Source of the DNA: Chthoniobacteraceae bacterium
Lineage (GTDB): Bacteria; Verrucomicrobiota; Verrucomicrobiia; Chthoniobacterales; Chthoniobacteraceae
Reading direction: 5' to 3'
Assembly: GCA_947476255.1 (NCBI GenBank)
Contig: CANJPY010000019.1
Coordinates: forward strand, 1-58,959
Length of the DNA: 58,959 nucleotides
Both the position numbers and the translations under genes were made by a program. A model generated the notes under the pieces. The model was not told the origin of the DNA. It saw nothing but the letters and a program-made list of their open reading frames with translations, and ran no database searches. The number at the start of each line of letters is the position of its first letter. Within the stretch, counting starts at the first letter, position 1. Shown here one piece after another: positions 28,501 to 36,760 of the stretch.

Positions 28501-29725
28501 TTATCTTGCCGGCATATCGACCTTGTAGCCACAAACCCGCCCCAGCTTCATCGGGACGTACTTCGAGTTCGATAAACTGCTCTGAAGCTGCGGGCAGTTT
28601 CTCCCAAATGGCTGCCATTTCTTGCTGGCGCTCCGTCGTATAGCGGGAATTGATTTTTGGTCGCGAATGCAAACTCAAACTCCACGCCGCTTTCGGATCG
28701 GCGGCGTTCCGCTCCTTAAAGATTAACATGCCGTCTGGCAGTGCCACTTTTTCGCGTACTGTTTTCGAAACAGGCACCAGTTTTCCGGAGGCATCAAGCT
28801 CGTTTATCGTCCGAGTCACCGGTTTGCTGAAAGAATCACCGGCCGTGCGGACGTCGATGATTGCCTCTTTGCCATTAGCAGTGCGCAGCTTGAGCACCAT
28901 GTTTCCGGGATACGTACCGATGCGAAACTTTGTTGAAATCTTGGTGGCGTCAGTGGGAATTTCAACCACCATCTCAGCGGCTTGTACTGCACTTTGAACT
29001 CCTCCCTCCACGAGGAAAGGTCCGGGTAAAGGGGCCGCGATGGATTTTATTTCAATATCATCCAGATCGAACGCTGTGTTTCCGGAAAAGTTAAAGCCAA
29101 GCAGTGGTGCACCGGCGACTTCAGCCTGGGCAAATTTCCGGAAGCGGCCTTCGTTTTCAAAAAATAATTCGATGGTTTTTCCGCGGCTACGGACAAGCGC
29201 GTTAAACCAGAGGCCCTCAGGCATCGGGCGAATGTCTAGATCGCTATCTGTCGGGGTGGCTACTGGAAGCAAGCTTGCACCCGAAGTTCGGATGGAGGCG
29301 GTCTTTTGCGAGATGACAATTGTCGTTCGCTGTTGGCCTCCTTTGTCCGTATCGTTGCCAGATAATAAATTCAGGGAGAGCGCCTTGGCGCTATCGCGCG
29401 GAAATGAGAACTTGAAACGAAACTCAAAGTTTTCAAGCGGCTCAATGCTCTTTGGAAGGCGTCGCAACCCGTTGTAAACATCAGCCTGTTTGTTGTCCTT
29501 AGGAGCGAAAGCAAGAGACTTCAGGCTCGGTGGTGACTCTTTAATCGAACACGCCGATGTAAATATGCTGGGATGTTCGCCGAATCCATCGAACCCTTCG
29601 CTCAACACGAGCCTTGCGTGACTCAACTGCGCAAAGGTTGCCAATGCGACGCCTGCAACAAGAATAAAAAATAAATGGCGCGGCCTCTTTGGGGTGCGTG
29701 CACAAAAGAAATTGGGAGAGGACAT
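25583..29725 (-). CDS. very large secreted protein with jelly-roll and possible glycosidase-like regions
   Basis: A 1380-residue exported protein that I do not recognise as a whole. The start at ATG 29725 gives a basic N-region and a hydrophobic signal (FFILVAGVALATFA); the frame is open further upstream but without signal character. The N-terminal 200 residues (LVLSEGFDGFGEHP to FDLDDIEIKS) look like a concanavalin/LamG-type jelly roll. A region at roughly 820-1190 reads like a TIM-barrel-type glycoside hydrolase core (FTWNFAGAHGT, LVFHESGGGPFPLE, LKLVVGNSG, FDFLGDETVGM, AWKQPLIPTFGLPDV), with possible catalytic acids in FHESG and GDETVG. The final 200 residues look like another beta-sandwich. 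It is convergent with the intact cassette and appears monocistronic. Family assignment is tentative. Confidence 0.7.
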   Translation of the reverse strand: MSSPNFFCARTPKRPRHLFFILVAGVALATFAQLSHARLVLSEGFDGFGEHPSIFTSACSIKESPPSLKSLAFAPKDNKQADVYNGLRRLPKSIEPLENFEFRFKFSFPRDSAKALSLNLLSGNDTDKGGQQRTTIVISQKTASIRTSGASLLPVATPTDSDLDIRPMPEGLWFNALVRSRGKTIELFFENEGRFRKFAQAEVAGAPLLGFNFSGNTAFDLDDIEIKSIAAPLPGPFLVEGGVQSAVQAAEMVVEIPTDATKISTKFRIGTYPGNMVLKLRTANGKEAIIDVRTAGDSFSKPVTRTINELDASGKLVPVSKTVREKVALPDGMLIFKERNAADPKAAWSLSLHSRPKINSRYTTERQQEMAAIWEKLPAASEQFIELEVRPDEAGAGLWLQGRYAGKITTGGRPISFSLVLPANGAVRDTVVSKDAFDPKYVPLNIGRVANPGSMIDGTVSMSGKGTGEQRVLGVPMFVVEGPQNADMGVCRENLGSFSLECDGYLSRTPFDGMPDSFLFSVLPAQYTRAWVLCALEEDPDKNTVLTARITKFQPGSESGRGPAIADTSIVLPRNGALLPEGVRKVGEIRTGGRNQPLYLVEFRMDVGSIQDIQFQEKPAWLDFELLGKRNDGDNFYLDRSRKPSDEPSAVHVFAATLERSPVEMFVQSGSFGNIFSPEVQPRMSVSLAGTQPAEGQLEWKVRDLHGHILESGKRPYRFEKAGQFAEETVQFGHRELGWYAVDFALTGTPNAVLPKHTAFFSVIENDKRKAGHESPYFTWNFAGAHGTIRDINVSGPLLMAAGIRQTHVDSEEAGAPYKLGRSQLPRIRVPSGAKDPGEALRGLIKENVAKYPHSTMALVFHESGGGPFPLEIVGGKTTVDDKQIAYDKAKAEHLDLMARAYRETAPHLKLVVGNSGIATPGLLASLFRAKAPREYFDFLGDETVGMTIPPELSVAKENWILTEVARVFGYGELPVSACYEWKSRRSRHLGLERHAEWNVRDILIAHAWKQPLIPTFGLPDVSNSYYNTVWGDGAFTHNPQLYPKPTYPAVATATQILDCAHFERVVPTGSPSVYALEFRRDGSFVYAFWCARGGLDSTLQFQKDCTVSQVELLGRKSERKTNGGELNLKISEAAVYLSSAVQLSKIKSLGVREFPRDAVPAGANVFTASKMEKASEWQVDSAVDSRIDVPVKEPVGSTSFRRPGKFELKALKDEARGDCLELELLPEGDCPALVQEYTFLRLRDPVLLPGKPTTIGLFLKGNSSWGKVFWEIEDAAGERWLSAGSGGYGCDVYDWPEQAGINFDGWNHLQFPITAESPIRIPSPGQDGFQWQRRGTSDGKMVYPVKITAVGISMPRQTLNLLKMEPVSTRIRLGGLTAY

Positions 29726-30101
29726 GTTTGCTTTGGGGGGTGGCAGATTGGGAAGGTTCCTTCGCATCGCACGAGCGCATGCCGTCGAAAAGGCAGCTTG
29801 TGTGACTGGGTTAGAGCAAAGAGAACGAGTGAGAGTAACTACAACGAGAATTGCAGATAAAGGATTTTTTAGGGTTCGTGCACGGCTGGAAGAAATCCTG
29901 AACAACCGCAGAGAGGGGGACATCTCGCCTTCGAGCAGGCAAGACGTCTAGCATAAATTTCTTCGCTAACTTCGGCTTTGGCTGCAGTGAAAGGCGTCAA
30001 GAATGCGGGAATAGCCTCGGGTACACAGAAAAAACAAAACGCCCGCCGACGGATCTCCGTCGACGGGCGCTTTTCCCCCCAATTTTTAGGTGCCTATGGT
30101 T
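29726..30101. other. intergenic region between large secreted protein and hpf-like gene
   Basis: Upstream of the large minus-strand gene and downstream of the hpf-like gene. It contains the terminator at 30028-30068. The large protein's frame stays open to 29923 but is not supported as coding. Nothing else was recognised. Confidence 0.5.
30028..30068 (-). terminator. intrinsic terminator of the hpf-like gene
   Basis: A strong hairpin (GCCCG/CGGGC and CGACGG/CCGTCG around loop ATCT, one C/A mismatch, 30041-30068). On the minus strand it is followed by GTTTTGTTTTTTC, a good U tract, so it terminates the minus-strand gene ending at 30102. On the plus strand GCTTTT follows, so weak bidirectional action is possible. 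Confidence 0.85.
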
Positions 30102-30437
30102 TTATGGACACATCCTGGGCGACGTCTTCTGGCATCGACCTGAAATCTTTTGAATTTGTTTGAGCCGCATTTTTTGAATTCGTAAGTGCAGGAGGTCATC
30201 TAATTTGTGGAGCGCCGCTCTCAGTGTGTGATCTGCGGACTCAACAACAATGTCGGGTCCAGGCACCACTAGGTGCGCACTGAGGCGGAAGGGAGGACTG
30301 CACTCCGCGCGTTTTTCGACGATGATTCTAGCCTCCTCTATTCTCAGCAGCTTGCACAGAGCGGCAAGTTTTTCCCTGAGTAGTGAGGAGAACGAGACCG
30401 AGGGTTGATACAGACCTGTTTTGAGACTGAGTTTCAT
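30102..30437 (-). CDS. hpf: short ribosome hibernation factor (HPF/RaiA family)
   Basis: A 111-residue protein of the HPF/RaiA (sigma-54 modulation) family, which binds the 30S decoding site and stabilises inactive ribosomes in starvation. The pattern fits: MKLSLKTGL strand, helix FSSLLREKLAAL, IIVEKRAECSPPFRLSAHLVVPG strands, then VESADHTLRAALHKLDDLLHLRI as the second helix, with a basic C-terminal segment (RIQKMRLKQIQK). It is the short form without the long HPF dimerisation domain. I took ATG 30437 because the longer frame (from 30521) would cross the promoter of the divergent regulator. It is followed by an intrinsic terminator. Confidence 0.75.
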   Translation of the reverse strand: MKLSLKTGLYQPSVSFSSLLREKLAALCKLLRIEEARIIVEKRAECSPPFRLSAHLVVPGPDIVVESADHTLRAALHKLDDLLHLRIQKMRLKQIQKISGRCQKTSPRMCP

Positions 30438-30470
30438 GACGGGGCGGAGTGTGCCATTCAAACGGAGTCT

Positions 30471-30498
30471 TTGACTAATACTAAGAATCGCAGATAAT
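30471..30498 (+). promoter_or_regulatory. strong sigma70-type promoter of the LysR gene
   Basis: TTGACT (30471-30476) and GATAAT (30493-30498), 16 bases apart, each match the consensus at five of six positions. The predicted start of transcription (about 30505) is only a few bases before the ATG at 30509, so the mRNA would be almost leaderless. Confidence 0.6.
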
Positions 30499-30508
30499 CT
30501 TCCAATTA

Positions 30509-31519
30509 ATGAAAGAGTCATCAGGTCATTGGGAATGGCTTAACTACAACCATTTAAGGTATTTTTATGCGATAGCCAAGGAGGGAAGCCTGCGGCGTGC
30601 ATCGGAGGTGCTGCGGTGTTCCCAGCCTTCCATTTGTTCGCAGGTTAAACTGCTGGAAGAAGCTCTGGGAGAAGCACTTTACAGGCGCAGCGGGCGTTCG
30701 ATCGCACTCACGAGTTTCGGCCGAGTTGTCTACGAGTATGCCGAGTCTATTTTTTCGTTAGGCCGGGAATTGCTTTCGACGGCCAGGCGTGCGGCGACCG
30801 CTTCGACACTGCGGTTGCAGGTGGGCATTTTGGATTCTTTTCCGAAATTACTTTCGATCGAGGTGCTTAAGCCTGTTTTTGAAAAGCGTCCCTATGTGCA
30901 GGTGACGTGCAGGGAGGGAAAAATGGAGGATCTCCTTGGGCAACTCGCGTCGCACCGATTGGATGCGATTTTGAGCGACGAGGCTCCGCCCTCGGGAATG
31001 CAGGTTAAAACGTTTTCTCATCTTTTGGGAGAATCTGGCGTCACTTTCTGTGCACCCCGAAAACTGGCGCTAGGGATGAAAGGAAAAAAAACTTTTCCGG
31101 GGCTCTTGCGTGGCGCGCCATTTTTATTGCCGACTCAAAACACGGCGCTCCGAAGAGATTTAGAAAAGTGGTTTGCAGCGCATCAGATAGACCCGCTTGT
31201 CGTGGGGGAGTTTGAAGACGCTGCGTTGGCAAAAGTTGCTGCTGCGGAGGGTTACGGCGTCACGGTTGTCCCTACGTTGGTGGAAAAGGAAGCCATGGAA
31301 CGCTACGGATTTGTTGCGGTTGGGAGAACAGCCGAGTGCGGGGTGCGTCTGTTTTTGGTTACAGCGGAGCGTTCTTTCGAACACCCAGCTGTGGCGTTGC
31401 TTGCAAAACAGTTTGCACCGAACCCTGCAGCGATTCGAACAACACCAGAAGAGCAAACGCGAAAAAGCGTTTTGTTTGCCAAGTCAAAAGGTGGAATAGG
31501 GAAAAGAAACGGCACGTAA
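30509..31519 (+). CDS. LysR-family regulator, NhaR-like
   Basis: A 336-residue LysR-type transcription factor. The winged helix-turn-helix covers about 10-72 (LNYNHLRYFYAIAKEGSLRR, then SQPSICSQVKLLEEALGEAL, LYRRSGRSIALTSFG), and the LYNHL-like opening resembles NhaR, the sodium-responsive regulator. The rest is the periplasmic-binding-protein-like effector domain. No antiporter gene is adjacent, so the NhaR comparison concerns sequence type only. No other in-frame start codon fits the DNA-binding domain. It is divergent from the HPF-type gene and 4 bases upstream of the phospholipase D-type gene. Confidence 0.88.
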   Translation: MKESSGHWEWLNYNHLRYFYAIAKEGSLRRASEVLRCSQPSICSQVKLLEEALGEALYRRSGRSIALTSFGRVVYEYAESIFSLGRELLSTARRAATASTLRLQVGILDSFPKLLSIEVLKPVFEKRPYVQVTCREGKMEDLLGQLASHRLDAILSDEAPPSGMQVKTFSHLLGESGVTFCAPRKLALGMKGKKTFPGLLRGAPFLLPTQNTALRRDLEKWFAAHQIDPLVVGEFEDAALAKVAAAEGYGVTVVPTLVEKEAMERYGFVAVGRTAECGVRLFLVTAERSFEHPAVALLAKQFAPNPAAIRTTPEEQTRKSVLFAKSKGGIGKRNGT

Positions 31520-31523
31520 GAAC

Positions 31524-32645
31524 ATGTGGGAATCGGAAAAGCTGTACTTGGATGGCGACGATTTTTATGCGGCGTTACTCGTGGAAATGGAGAGCGCCAA
31601 ACGGTCGATCGACATGGAGGTGTATGCATTTGAGTCTGGGGTGCTGGCTGGGCGGCTCTGCGAAAGTTTTCGGCGTGCGCGCCTGCGAGGCGTTTGGGTG
31701 AGAGTTATTTTTGACCACTGGGGTTCGCAGGAGATCGAAGACGGCTTGTACCAGCGCCTAGTCGAATCAGGAGTCAAAGTATCCATCCATAGAGGACTCC
31801 CGTGGCGACTTTTAACTACGTCAAAAGCCGGCCCTTCCTGCAGCGCGCTGACATGGACACGACAGTTTTTCCAGAAGATCAAAAGGCTCAACCGTGGGTT
31901 TCATAGAAAGGTGACTATCATTGATGGCGAATCCGCCTGGGTGAGTAGTCTGAATGTGACCGATGTGCATCTCAGGGAAGTATATGGAGCTGCAGCGTGG
32001 AACGACGTTGGCGTGCGGCTGACAGGAAACGAGGTGGGAGTCTTGTCCGTTGCATTTAAACGTGCCTTTGGAGAACGCGTGCCATTTGAAATGCGCAAGG
32101 TGCCTTCTACCCTTGTGTTATTGAACGATACTCCTTTTTTTCGGGGTAGGATGAACCGAAACATCCGACAACGAATTCAACGAGCCACCAGTCGAGTTTG
32201 GATTCAAAATCCTTACTTTCTGCCTCCGCGGCGGCTTTTTCGCGCGCTATGCCACGCTGCGAGGTGTGGAAGGGATGTCCGCATATTAATTCCAAGAAAC
32301 AGCGACCATTGGTTTGTACGTTGGATGAGTTTAGCGATGATGGAGTTGTTGTTACAAAGCGGCGTGCGTGTGCTGGAATACCAGGGATCCTTCTGCCACA
32401 AGAAGATATTGATTGTAGATGGGGAAATGTTTTTGGGGTCTGTAAATTTCAATCATAGAAGTTTCCTTCATGATCTTGAGGTGGAGGTCGTCCTTACCCA
32501 TGATTCTTCAAAAACGCAGGTCGAACGTGCCTTTCGCAAAGATGAGGGCAATTCCGTGGAGTTGACGCTATCGAGGCTGCGGAACCTGCCCGTTTGGTTA
32601 CGCCTCGCCAGCCGCATGCTTTTCTTCCTGAGGTATTGGTGTTAA
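31524..32645 (+). CDS. phospholipase D superfamily protein, cardiolipin synthase-like
   Basis: A 373-residue protein with two HKD motifs: HRK...D at 127-134 (FHRKVTIIDG) followed by SSLNVTD, and HKK...D at 292-299 (CHKKILIVDG) followed by GSVNFNHRS. The double motif and the length fit bacterial cardiolipin synthases of the ClsB/ClsC type, which join phosphatidylglycerol (with another phospholipid or glycerolipid) to form cardiolipin. No N-terminal membrane segments are visible, which also fits ClsB/C. It is cotranscribed with the LysR regulator (4-base gap). Confidence 0.85.
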   Translation: MWESEKLYLDGDDFYAALLVEMESAKRSIDMEVYAFESGVLAGRLCESFRRARLRGVWVRVIFDHWGSQEIEDGLYQRLVESGVKVSIHRGLPWRLLTTSKAGPSCSALTWTRQFFQKIKRLNRGFHRKVTIIDGESAWVSSLNVTDVHLREVYGAAAWNDVGVRLTGNEVGVLSVAFKRAFGERVPFEMRKVPSTLVLLNDTPFFRGRMNRNIRQRIQRATSRVWIQNPYFLPPRRLFRALCHAARCGRDVRILIPRNSDHWFVRWMSLAMMELLLQSGVRVLEYQGSFCHKKILIVDGEMFLGSVNFNHRSFLHDLEVEVVLTHDSSKTQVERAFRKDEGNSVELTLSRLRNLPVWLRLASRMLFFLRYWC

Positions 32646-32840
32646 AGAGACGGGCTCAGAAGCTCCTATGCGAGGGATGTAGCGGCATGAAAGGAAAAGC
32701 TTTTCATGGTCTGGAGTTCATGGGGGTTCAGCGGTGCTTGTCGGCAGTCCCATCGTAGAAGCGCTGTGGGTCTCATTTTTTTGAGCAGTTCCTCATGCCA
32801 GCCAACAAACCTTTGATTGTGAGAATTGCGCTTTTCTCGG

Positions 32841-32869
32841 TTGTTGTTGTTATGGTGCAATTTGATACA
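32841..32869 (+). promoter_or_regulatory. possible promoter of the lactonase-like gene
   Basis: TTGTTG (32841-32846) and GATACA (32864-32869) are 17 bases apart, about 50 bases upstream of the lactonase start. The -10 element is weak. A small inverted repeat GATAC/GTATC (32864-32880) overlaps it and could be an operator. Confidence 0.3.
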
Positions 32870-32920
32870 CTTGTGGTATCCGTCGTCTTTCAACTGCCAG
32901 CACTTGCAAAGTCCACTTCC

Positions 32921-34021
32921 ATGAAAATTCATCCGCGCGGTTTTGTCGCATCTCTTGTACTCCTTCTATCGGTGGTTCGGCCGCTTCAGGCCGAGGTGTT
33001 ATTCCACATTTATGCGCCAAGTCCTGACGAGAAAAAGGTACTGGTTGTTCGGGCCACCAAGGCTGAAGGCGGACTATCCCTTCAAAAAGTTCAGGATGTT
33101 GAAATAGGGTTTCCTGTCTCCACCATTACACGGCATCCCTCAAAGCCGGTTTTGTATGTAGCTCCTCCATCCGGAGGTGAAGGACAGGCACGGGGCGCTT
33201 TGCTCGGTCTCAAGATGGATGGAACAGCTGATGTTCCTGTCCCTTTTAATTTCCAACATCCCTCCGCATACCTGAAGGTGGATCGGTCTGAGAAATTTCT
33301 GATGTCCGCGGATTATGGCAGCGGTTGCGTCGACGTTTATTCCATGGATGACGCAGGACTCGCGCTCAAACTCGCGTCGACGACCAATGAGGGAAGGAAA
33401 CTTGCGCATTGTATCGCGACGACGCCTGACAACCAATTCGCGTACGTCTCGTATGTCAAAGAGACGAACGCCATCTTCCAGTACCGCTTAGACGCGGCAT
33501 CTGGAAAGCTCAGTGCCCTTGCCCCTCACAATGCAGAGCCCCCAGCGGGGACGGGGCCTCGCCACATGGCATTCCACCCCACAAAGCCGATTCTGTATTT
33601 TAGCAACGAACAACACCTTGGGGTGTCTGCCTACAACGTTCATCCTAACGGCCAGTTGTCAGTGCGCCAAATTGTCGATTGCCTTCCCAAAGATCAGCCG
33701 AAGGACGGCATTTCCTCCTCTGACATCGTGACAACGCCCGATGGAAAGTATTTGTTCGCAGGCATACGGGGGCATACGAAGCCGTCAGATTATATTTCCC
33801 GCTATCGCATTGAACCCTCAGGCGACCTTGTGTTTCTGGGCCTCACACCGAGTGATAAAATTCCTTGGGGCTTCGCTTTCTCGCCGGACGCCCAATTCTT
33901 GCTTGTGACGGCATTCGAAGGAGCGACGTTAACCGCCTTCAAAGTCACTACGGACGGGAATCTCACGCCGGCCGGTTCCCTGGCTTGGGGAAAGAAGATC
34001 TCGAGCATCACAACCCGCTGA
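32921..34021 (+). CDS. secreted lactonase-type seven-bladed propeller
   Basis: A 366-residue protein of the 6-phosphogluconolactonase (YbhE/Pgl)-type propeller family. Signal peptide MKIHPRGFVASLVLLLSVVRPLQA, which argues against a cytosolic pentose-phosphate role. Blade strings include SKPVLYVAPPSGG, PSAYLKVDRSEKFLMSADYGSG, GPRHMAFHPTKPILYFSNEQ, SSDIVTTPDGKYLFAG and GFAFSPDAQFLLVT. I preferred ATG 32921 to the in-frame ATG at 32795, which places an extra hydrophobic stretch before a proper signal. The substrate is unknown. Confidence 0.85.
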   Translation: MKIHPRGFVASLVLLLSVVRPLQAEVLFHIYAPSPDEKKVLVVRATKAEGGLSLQKVQDVEIGFPVSTITRHPSKPVLYVAPPSGGEGQARGALLGLKMDGTADVPVPFNFQHPSAYLKVDRSEKFLMSADYGSGCVDVYSMDDAGLALKLASTTNEGRKLAHCIATTPDNQFAYVSYVKETNAIFQYRLDAASGKLSALAPHNAEPPAGTGPRHMAFHPTKPILYFSNEQHLGVSAYNVHPNGQLSVRQIVDCLPKDQPKDGISSSDIVTTPDGKYLFAGIRGHTKPSDYISRYRIEPSGDLVFLGLTPSDKIPWGFAFSPDAQFLLVTAFEGATLTAFKVTTDGNLTPAGSLAWGKKISSITTR

Positions 34022-34085
34022 GAGCAGTTGAAGTCTGCCAAGAGTCCGTTCCAAATTTCCACCCACATACCCCCGTAGCCACCAG

Positions 34086-35168
34086 ATGAAAACGTTGATT
34101 CCCAAGACTGTCATTTTCACCGCCTTATCCTTGCTGTTTTGCCTTGTTTCCAAAACAGAGGCTGCCAGAGGCACCCAGATTTACTGGATTGATTCAGAAG
34201 GCGGTGGTTCGACGCTTATTGTCACGCCGGAACAGGAGTCTGTTCTTGTGGACGCCGGCAATCCGGGCCCCCGCGATGCCGCTCGGATACACAAGGTCGC
34301 GACGCAGGTTGCAGGGCTTAAAAAGATTGATCACATGGTGGTAACCCACTTTCACATCGACCACTTTGGTGGTGTCGCGGATCTCGCGGAGCTTATGCCC
34401 ATCGGTGTTCTTTACGATAAAGGTCTGCCAGACAACCCGCCCGACAAAGGAGGCGATCCAAGACTATGGGCGGTGTTAAGTGCTCCTTATCGGGGTGTGG
34501 CAGTGGGAAAACGGGTCACGTTAAAACCTGGAGACCAGATTCCGTTGCGACCTTCGGCAAACGGATCTGCGAAGATTGAATTGCTCTGTCTGGCCGCAAA
34601 CAAAGAGAGGATCGCGGGCGCTGATACTACGGAGGCCTCGAATGCTGAATGCGGTCCGGCTCGTGAACCTGGAAAGGAGGACAACACCGACAACGCCAAC
34701 AGCATTGCGTTACTGATGAAAATTGGAGCATTTCGATATTTCAATGGGGGCGATCTCACTTGGCGAATGGAGGAGAAGCTGGTTTGTCCAATAAACCTCG
34801 TGGGGGCCGTAGATCTGTATCAGGTGAATCATCACGGGCTCGATGTGAGCAATAATCCCGTCCTTCTTAAGAGCATTGCGCCGACGGTCTCCGTCATGAA
34901 CAATGGGCCGCGCAAGGGAACGAGCAAGGTAGCGCTGGAGGCGATTCGAGGCTCTGCGTTTCTAAAAGCCATGTATCAGGTGCACGAAAACGTGCGGGGA
35001 GATAAGGAAAACAACACACAGGCTGAGTTTATCGCGAACCACGGTGATCTTGGTGAGCAGTGCGAAAACCACGTTCTGCGTTGTGTCGTGAACAGCGACG
35101 GGCAGGAGTATTCCGTGGAGATTCCTCACAAGAACCACAGCCGCACTTTTCAAACGCGGAAGAAGTAA
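34086..35168 (+). CDS. secreted metallo-beta-lactamase fold protein (ComEC/Rec2-like domain)
   Basis: A 360-residue exported MBL-fold protein. The signal peptide ([20 protein letters not shown], cleavage near EAA) is followed by [31 protein letters not shown] and the metal ligand motif [10 protein letters not shown] (His88, His90, Asp92, His93). Later ligands lie in FNGGDLTW and [14 protein letters not shown]. The arrangement resembles the catalytic domain of ComEC, but without membrane helices. Such solitary exported forms are common in this phylum, with unknown substrate. The gap of 64 bases suggests it is in one transcript with the lactonase gene. Confidence 0.87.
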   Translation: MKTLIPKTVIFTALSLLFCLVSKTEAARGTQIYWIDSEGGGSTLIVTPEQESVLVDAGNPGPRDAARIHKVATQVAGLKKIDHMVVTHFHIDHFGGVADLAELMPIGVLYDKGLPDNPPDKGGDPRLWAVLSAPYRGVAVGKRVTLKPGDQIPLRPSANGSAKIELLCLAANKERIAGADTTEASNAECGPAREPGKEDNTDNANSIALLMKIGAFRYFNGGDLTWRMEEKLVCPINLVGAVDLYQVNHHGLDVSNNPVLLKSIAPTVSVMNNGPRKGTSKVALEAIRGSAFLKAMYQVHENVRGDKENNTQAEFIANHGDLGEQCENHVLRCVVNSDGQEYSVEIPHKNHSRTFQTRKK

Positions 35169-35195
35169 GTCGGCGGACCCTCCGGCTCGGCAAGG

Positions 35196-35215
35196 CGGCG
35201 CCATGTGGGGCGCCG
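35196..35215. terminator. hairpin between convergent genes
   Basis: CGGCGCC (35196-35202) and GGCGCCG (35209-35215) form a perfect 7-bp GC stem with loop ATGTGG in the 124-base gap between the MBL gene and the convergent DUF1501 gene. No T tract follows, so factor-independent termination is uncertain. Confidence 0.45.
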
Positions 35216-35292
35216 TCAACGGGCTGTGTTGAGGTCAGTGGTGGGAACCCTCGCCGTATCGTGCGTTTCTGACACCGGTGCCTCTGGGAGGG

Positions 35293-36759
35293 TCACGCGA
35301 GAATTTCGCGGATCACGTGTCCATGCACATCCGTGAGTCGCCGCTGCACGCCGTTGTTGTAGTACGTGAGTCTCTCGTGGTCGAGACCGAGCAGATGCAG
35401 CGCTGTTGCATGAATGTCGTAGCAGTACGTTGGATGTTCGACGGCTTTGCTCCCCAGTTCGTCCGTGCTTCCGTAGGCGCAGCCACCTTTCACACCACCG
35501 CCGGCCATCCACACGGTAAAGGCATCAGGATTGTGGTCACGGCCTTTTCCAGAGCCCTGGGCCGCAGGTTGTCGGCCGAATTCCGAGGTGCAAATCACCA
35601 GCGTACTCTCGAGCAACCCATGGGAGCGCAGGTCTGCAAGCAGAGCCGCTGCGCCTCCATCGAGAACAGCTCCCCAATAGCCGTGGTCGCGGACCACGTC
35701 CTCGTGACTGTCCCAGTTTGGCCGGACCTTCTTGGCCACCGTATTTTCCGCGCCGCAGAAAATTTGGACAAAGCGCACCCCCCGCTGCACGAGTCTCCGC
35801 GCCAGCAGGCATTGTCTTCCGAAAGGACCAATGTCCTCGTCGTCGATATTGTAGAGCTTTTTCGTCGCGGCTGTTTCGCCACTTAAATCGGTGGTTTCCG
35901 GGGCGCTGAGTTGAAGGCGGGCGGCTAACTCATAAGCCGAGATGCGCGCTTCGAGCTCACTGTTTTCAGGACGCGCCGCTGCATGAGCGCGGTTGAGTTG
36001 TTGCAGAAACATGCGGCTTTGAATTTCCCGTTCGCCCCGAAGGTCTGGGTACTCACTGGAAGGAAACAAGTCTGCAATGGGGGTCTGGCCAGAGCTTTGA
36101 ATCGTCGTTCCTTGGTGGACGGCGGGCAAAAATCCAGCGCCCCAATTGATGGCTCCGCCCGGCGGGAGACCTCGCGGATCAGGAAGGACCACAAACGCGG
36201 GTAAATTCTCACACTCACTGCCCAGTCCGTAAGTCACCCATGAACCCATGCTGGGGAAGCCTGGAAGGACAAAACCACTGTTGGCCATAAACATGGCGGG
36301 ACCATGCAATGCGCTCTTGCTTTTCATGGAATGGATGAAGGCCATCTCATCGACCTCGCCGGCTAGGCGAGGCAGGAGATCGCTCATCCAGCGTCCGGAC
36401 TGACCAAACTGTTTAAACGGCCACCAACTTCCCTGGCAGTTTCCTGGCTTTGAAGCAAAGAACTGCATTTTACCGTCTGGATCAAAGGGCTTTCCAGTGC
36501 GCCGGAGCAATTCAGGTTTATAGTCCCATGTATCGACGTGGCTGAGCGCGCCGGAACAAAAAATCTGAATCACGGCTTTTGCCTTAGCTGCGTGATGGCC
36601 GGATTTTGGGGCAAGTGGATTCAACGCATCCTTTGCGGGGGCCTCGTTTAAAAGGGCGGCTAAAGCGACACCCCCGATACCGCCCGCCGCGTGTTCCAGA
36701 AAGCTGCGGCGTGAATGGATGGCCCTACTATTAGTTGGCTGCAGTGGAAGGGTGATCAT
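35293..36759 (-). CDS. DUF1501-family Tat-exported protein
   Basis: A 488-residue protein of the DUF1501 family, which has an alkaline phosphatase/sulfatase-like fold and unknown activity. A Tat-type signal (SRRSFLEHAAGGIGG at 17-31) precedes the family blocks SHVDTWDYKPEL, FKQFGQSGRWMSDLLP, SALHGPAMFMANSGFVLPGFPSMG, TSEFGRQPAAQGSGKGRDHNP, and YCYDIHATALHLLGLDHERLTY. Its start lies 1 base after the stop of the DUF1549/DUF1553 gene, so the two form an operon. This pairing is the standard arrangement in Planctomycetota and Verrucomicrobiota. Confidence 0.92.
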   Translation of the reverse strand: MITLPLQPTNSRAIHSRRSFLEHAAGGIGGVALAALLNEAPAKDALNPLAPKSGHHAAKAKAVIQIFCSGALSHVDTWDYKPELLRRTGKPFDPDGKMQFFASKPGNCQGSWWPFKQFGQSGRWMSDLLPRLAGEVDEMAFIHSMKSKSALHGPAMFMANSGFVLPGFPSMGSWVTYGLGSECENLPAFVVLPDPRGLPPGGAINWGAGFLPAVHQGTTIQSSGQTPIADLFPSSEYPDLRGEREIQSRMFLQQLNRAHAAARPENSELEARISAYELAARLQLSAPETTDLSGETAATKKLYNIDDEDIGPFGRQCLLARRLVQRGVRFVQIFCGAENTVAKKVRPNWDSHEDVVRDHGYWGAVLDGGAAALLADLRSHGLLESTLVICTSEFGRQPAAQGSGKGRDHNPDAFTVWMAGGGVKGGCAYGSTDELGSKAVEHPTYCYDIHATALHLLGLDHERLTYYNNGVQRRLTDVHGHVIREILA

Positions 36760-36760
36760 T

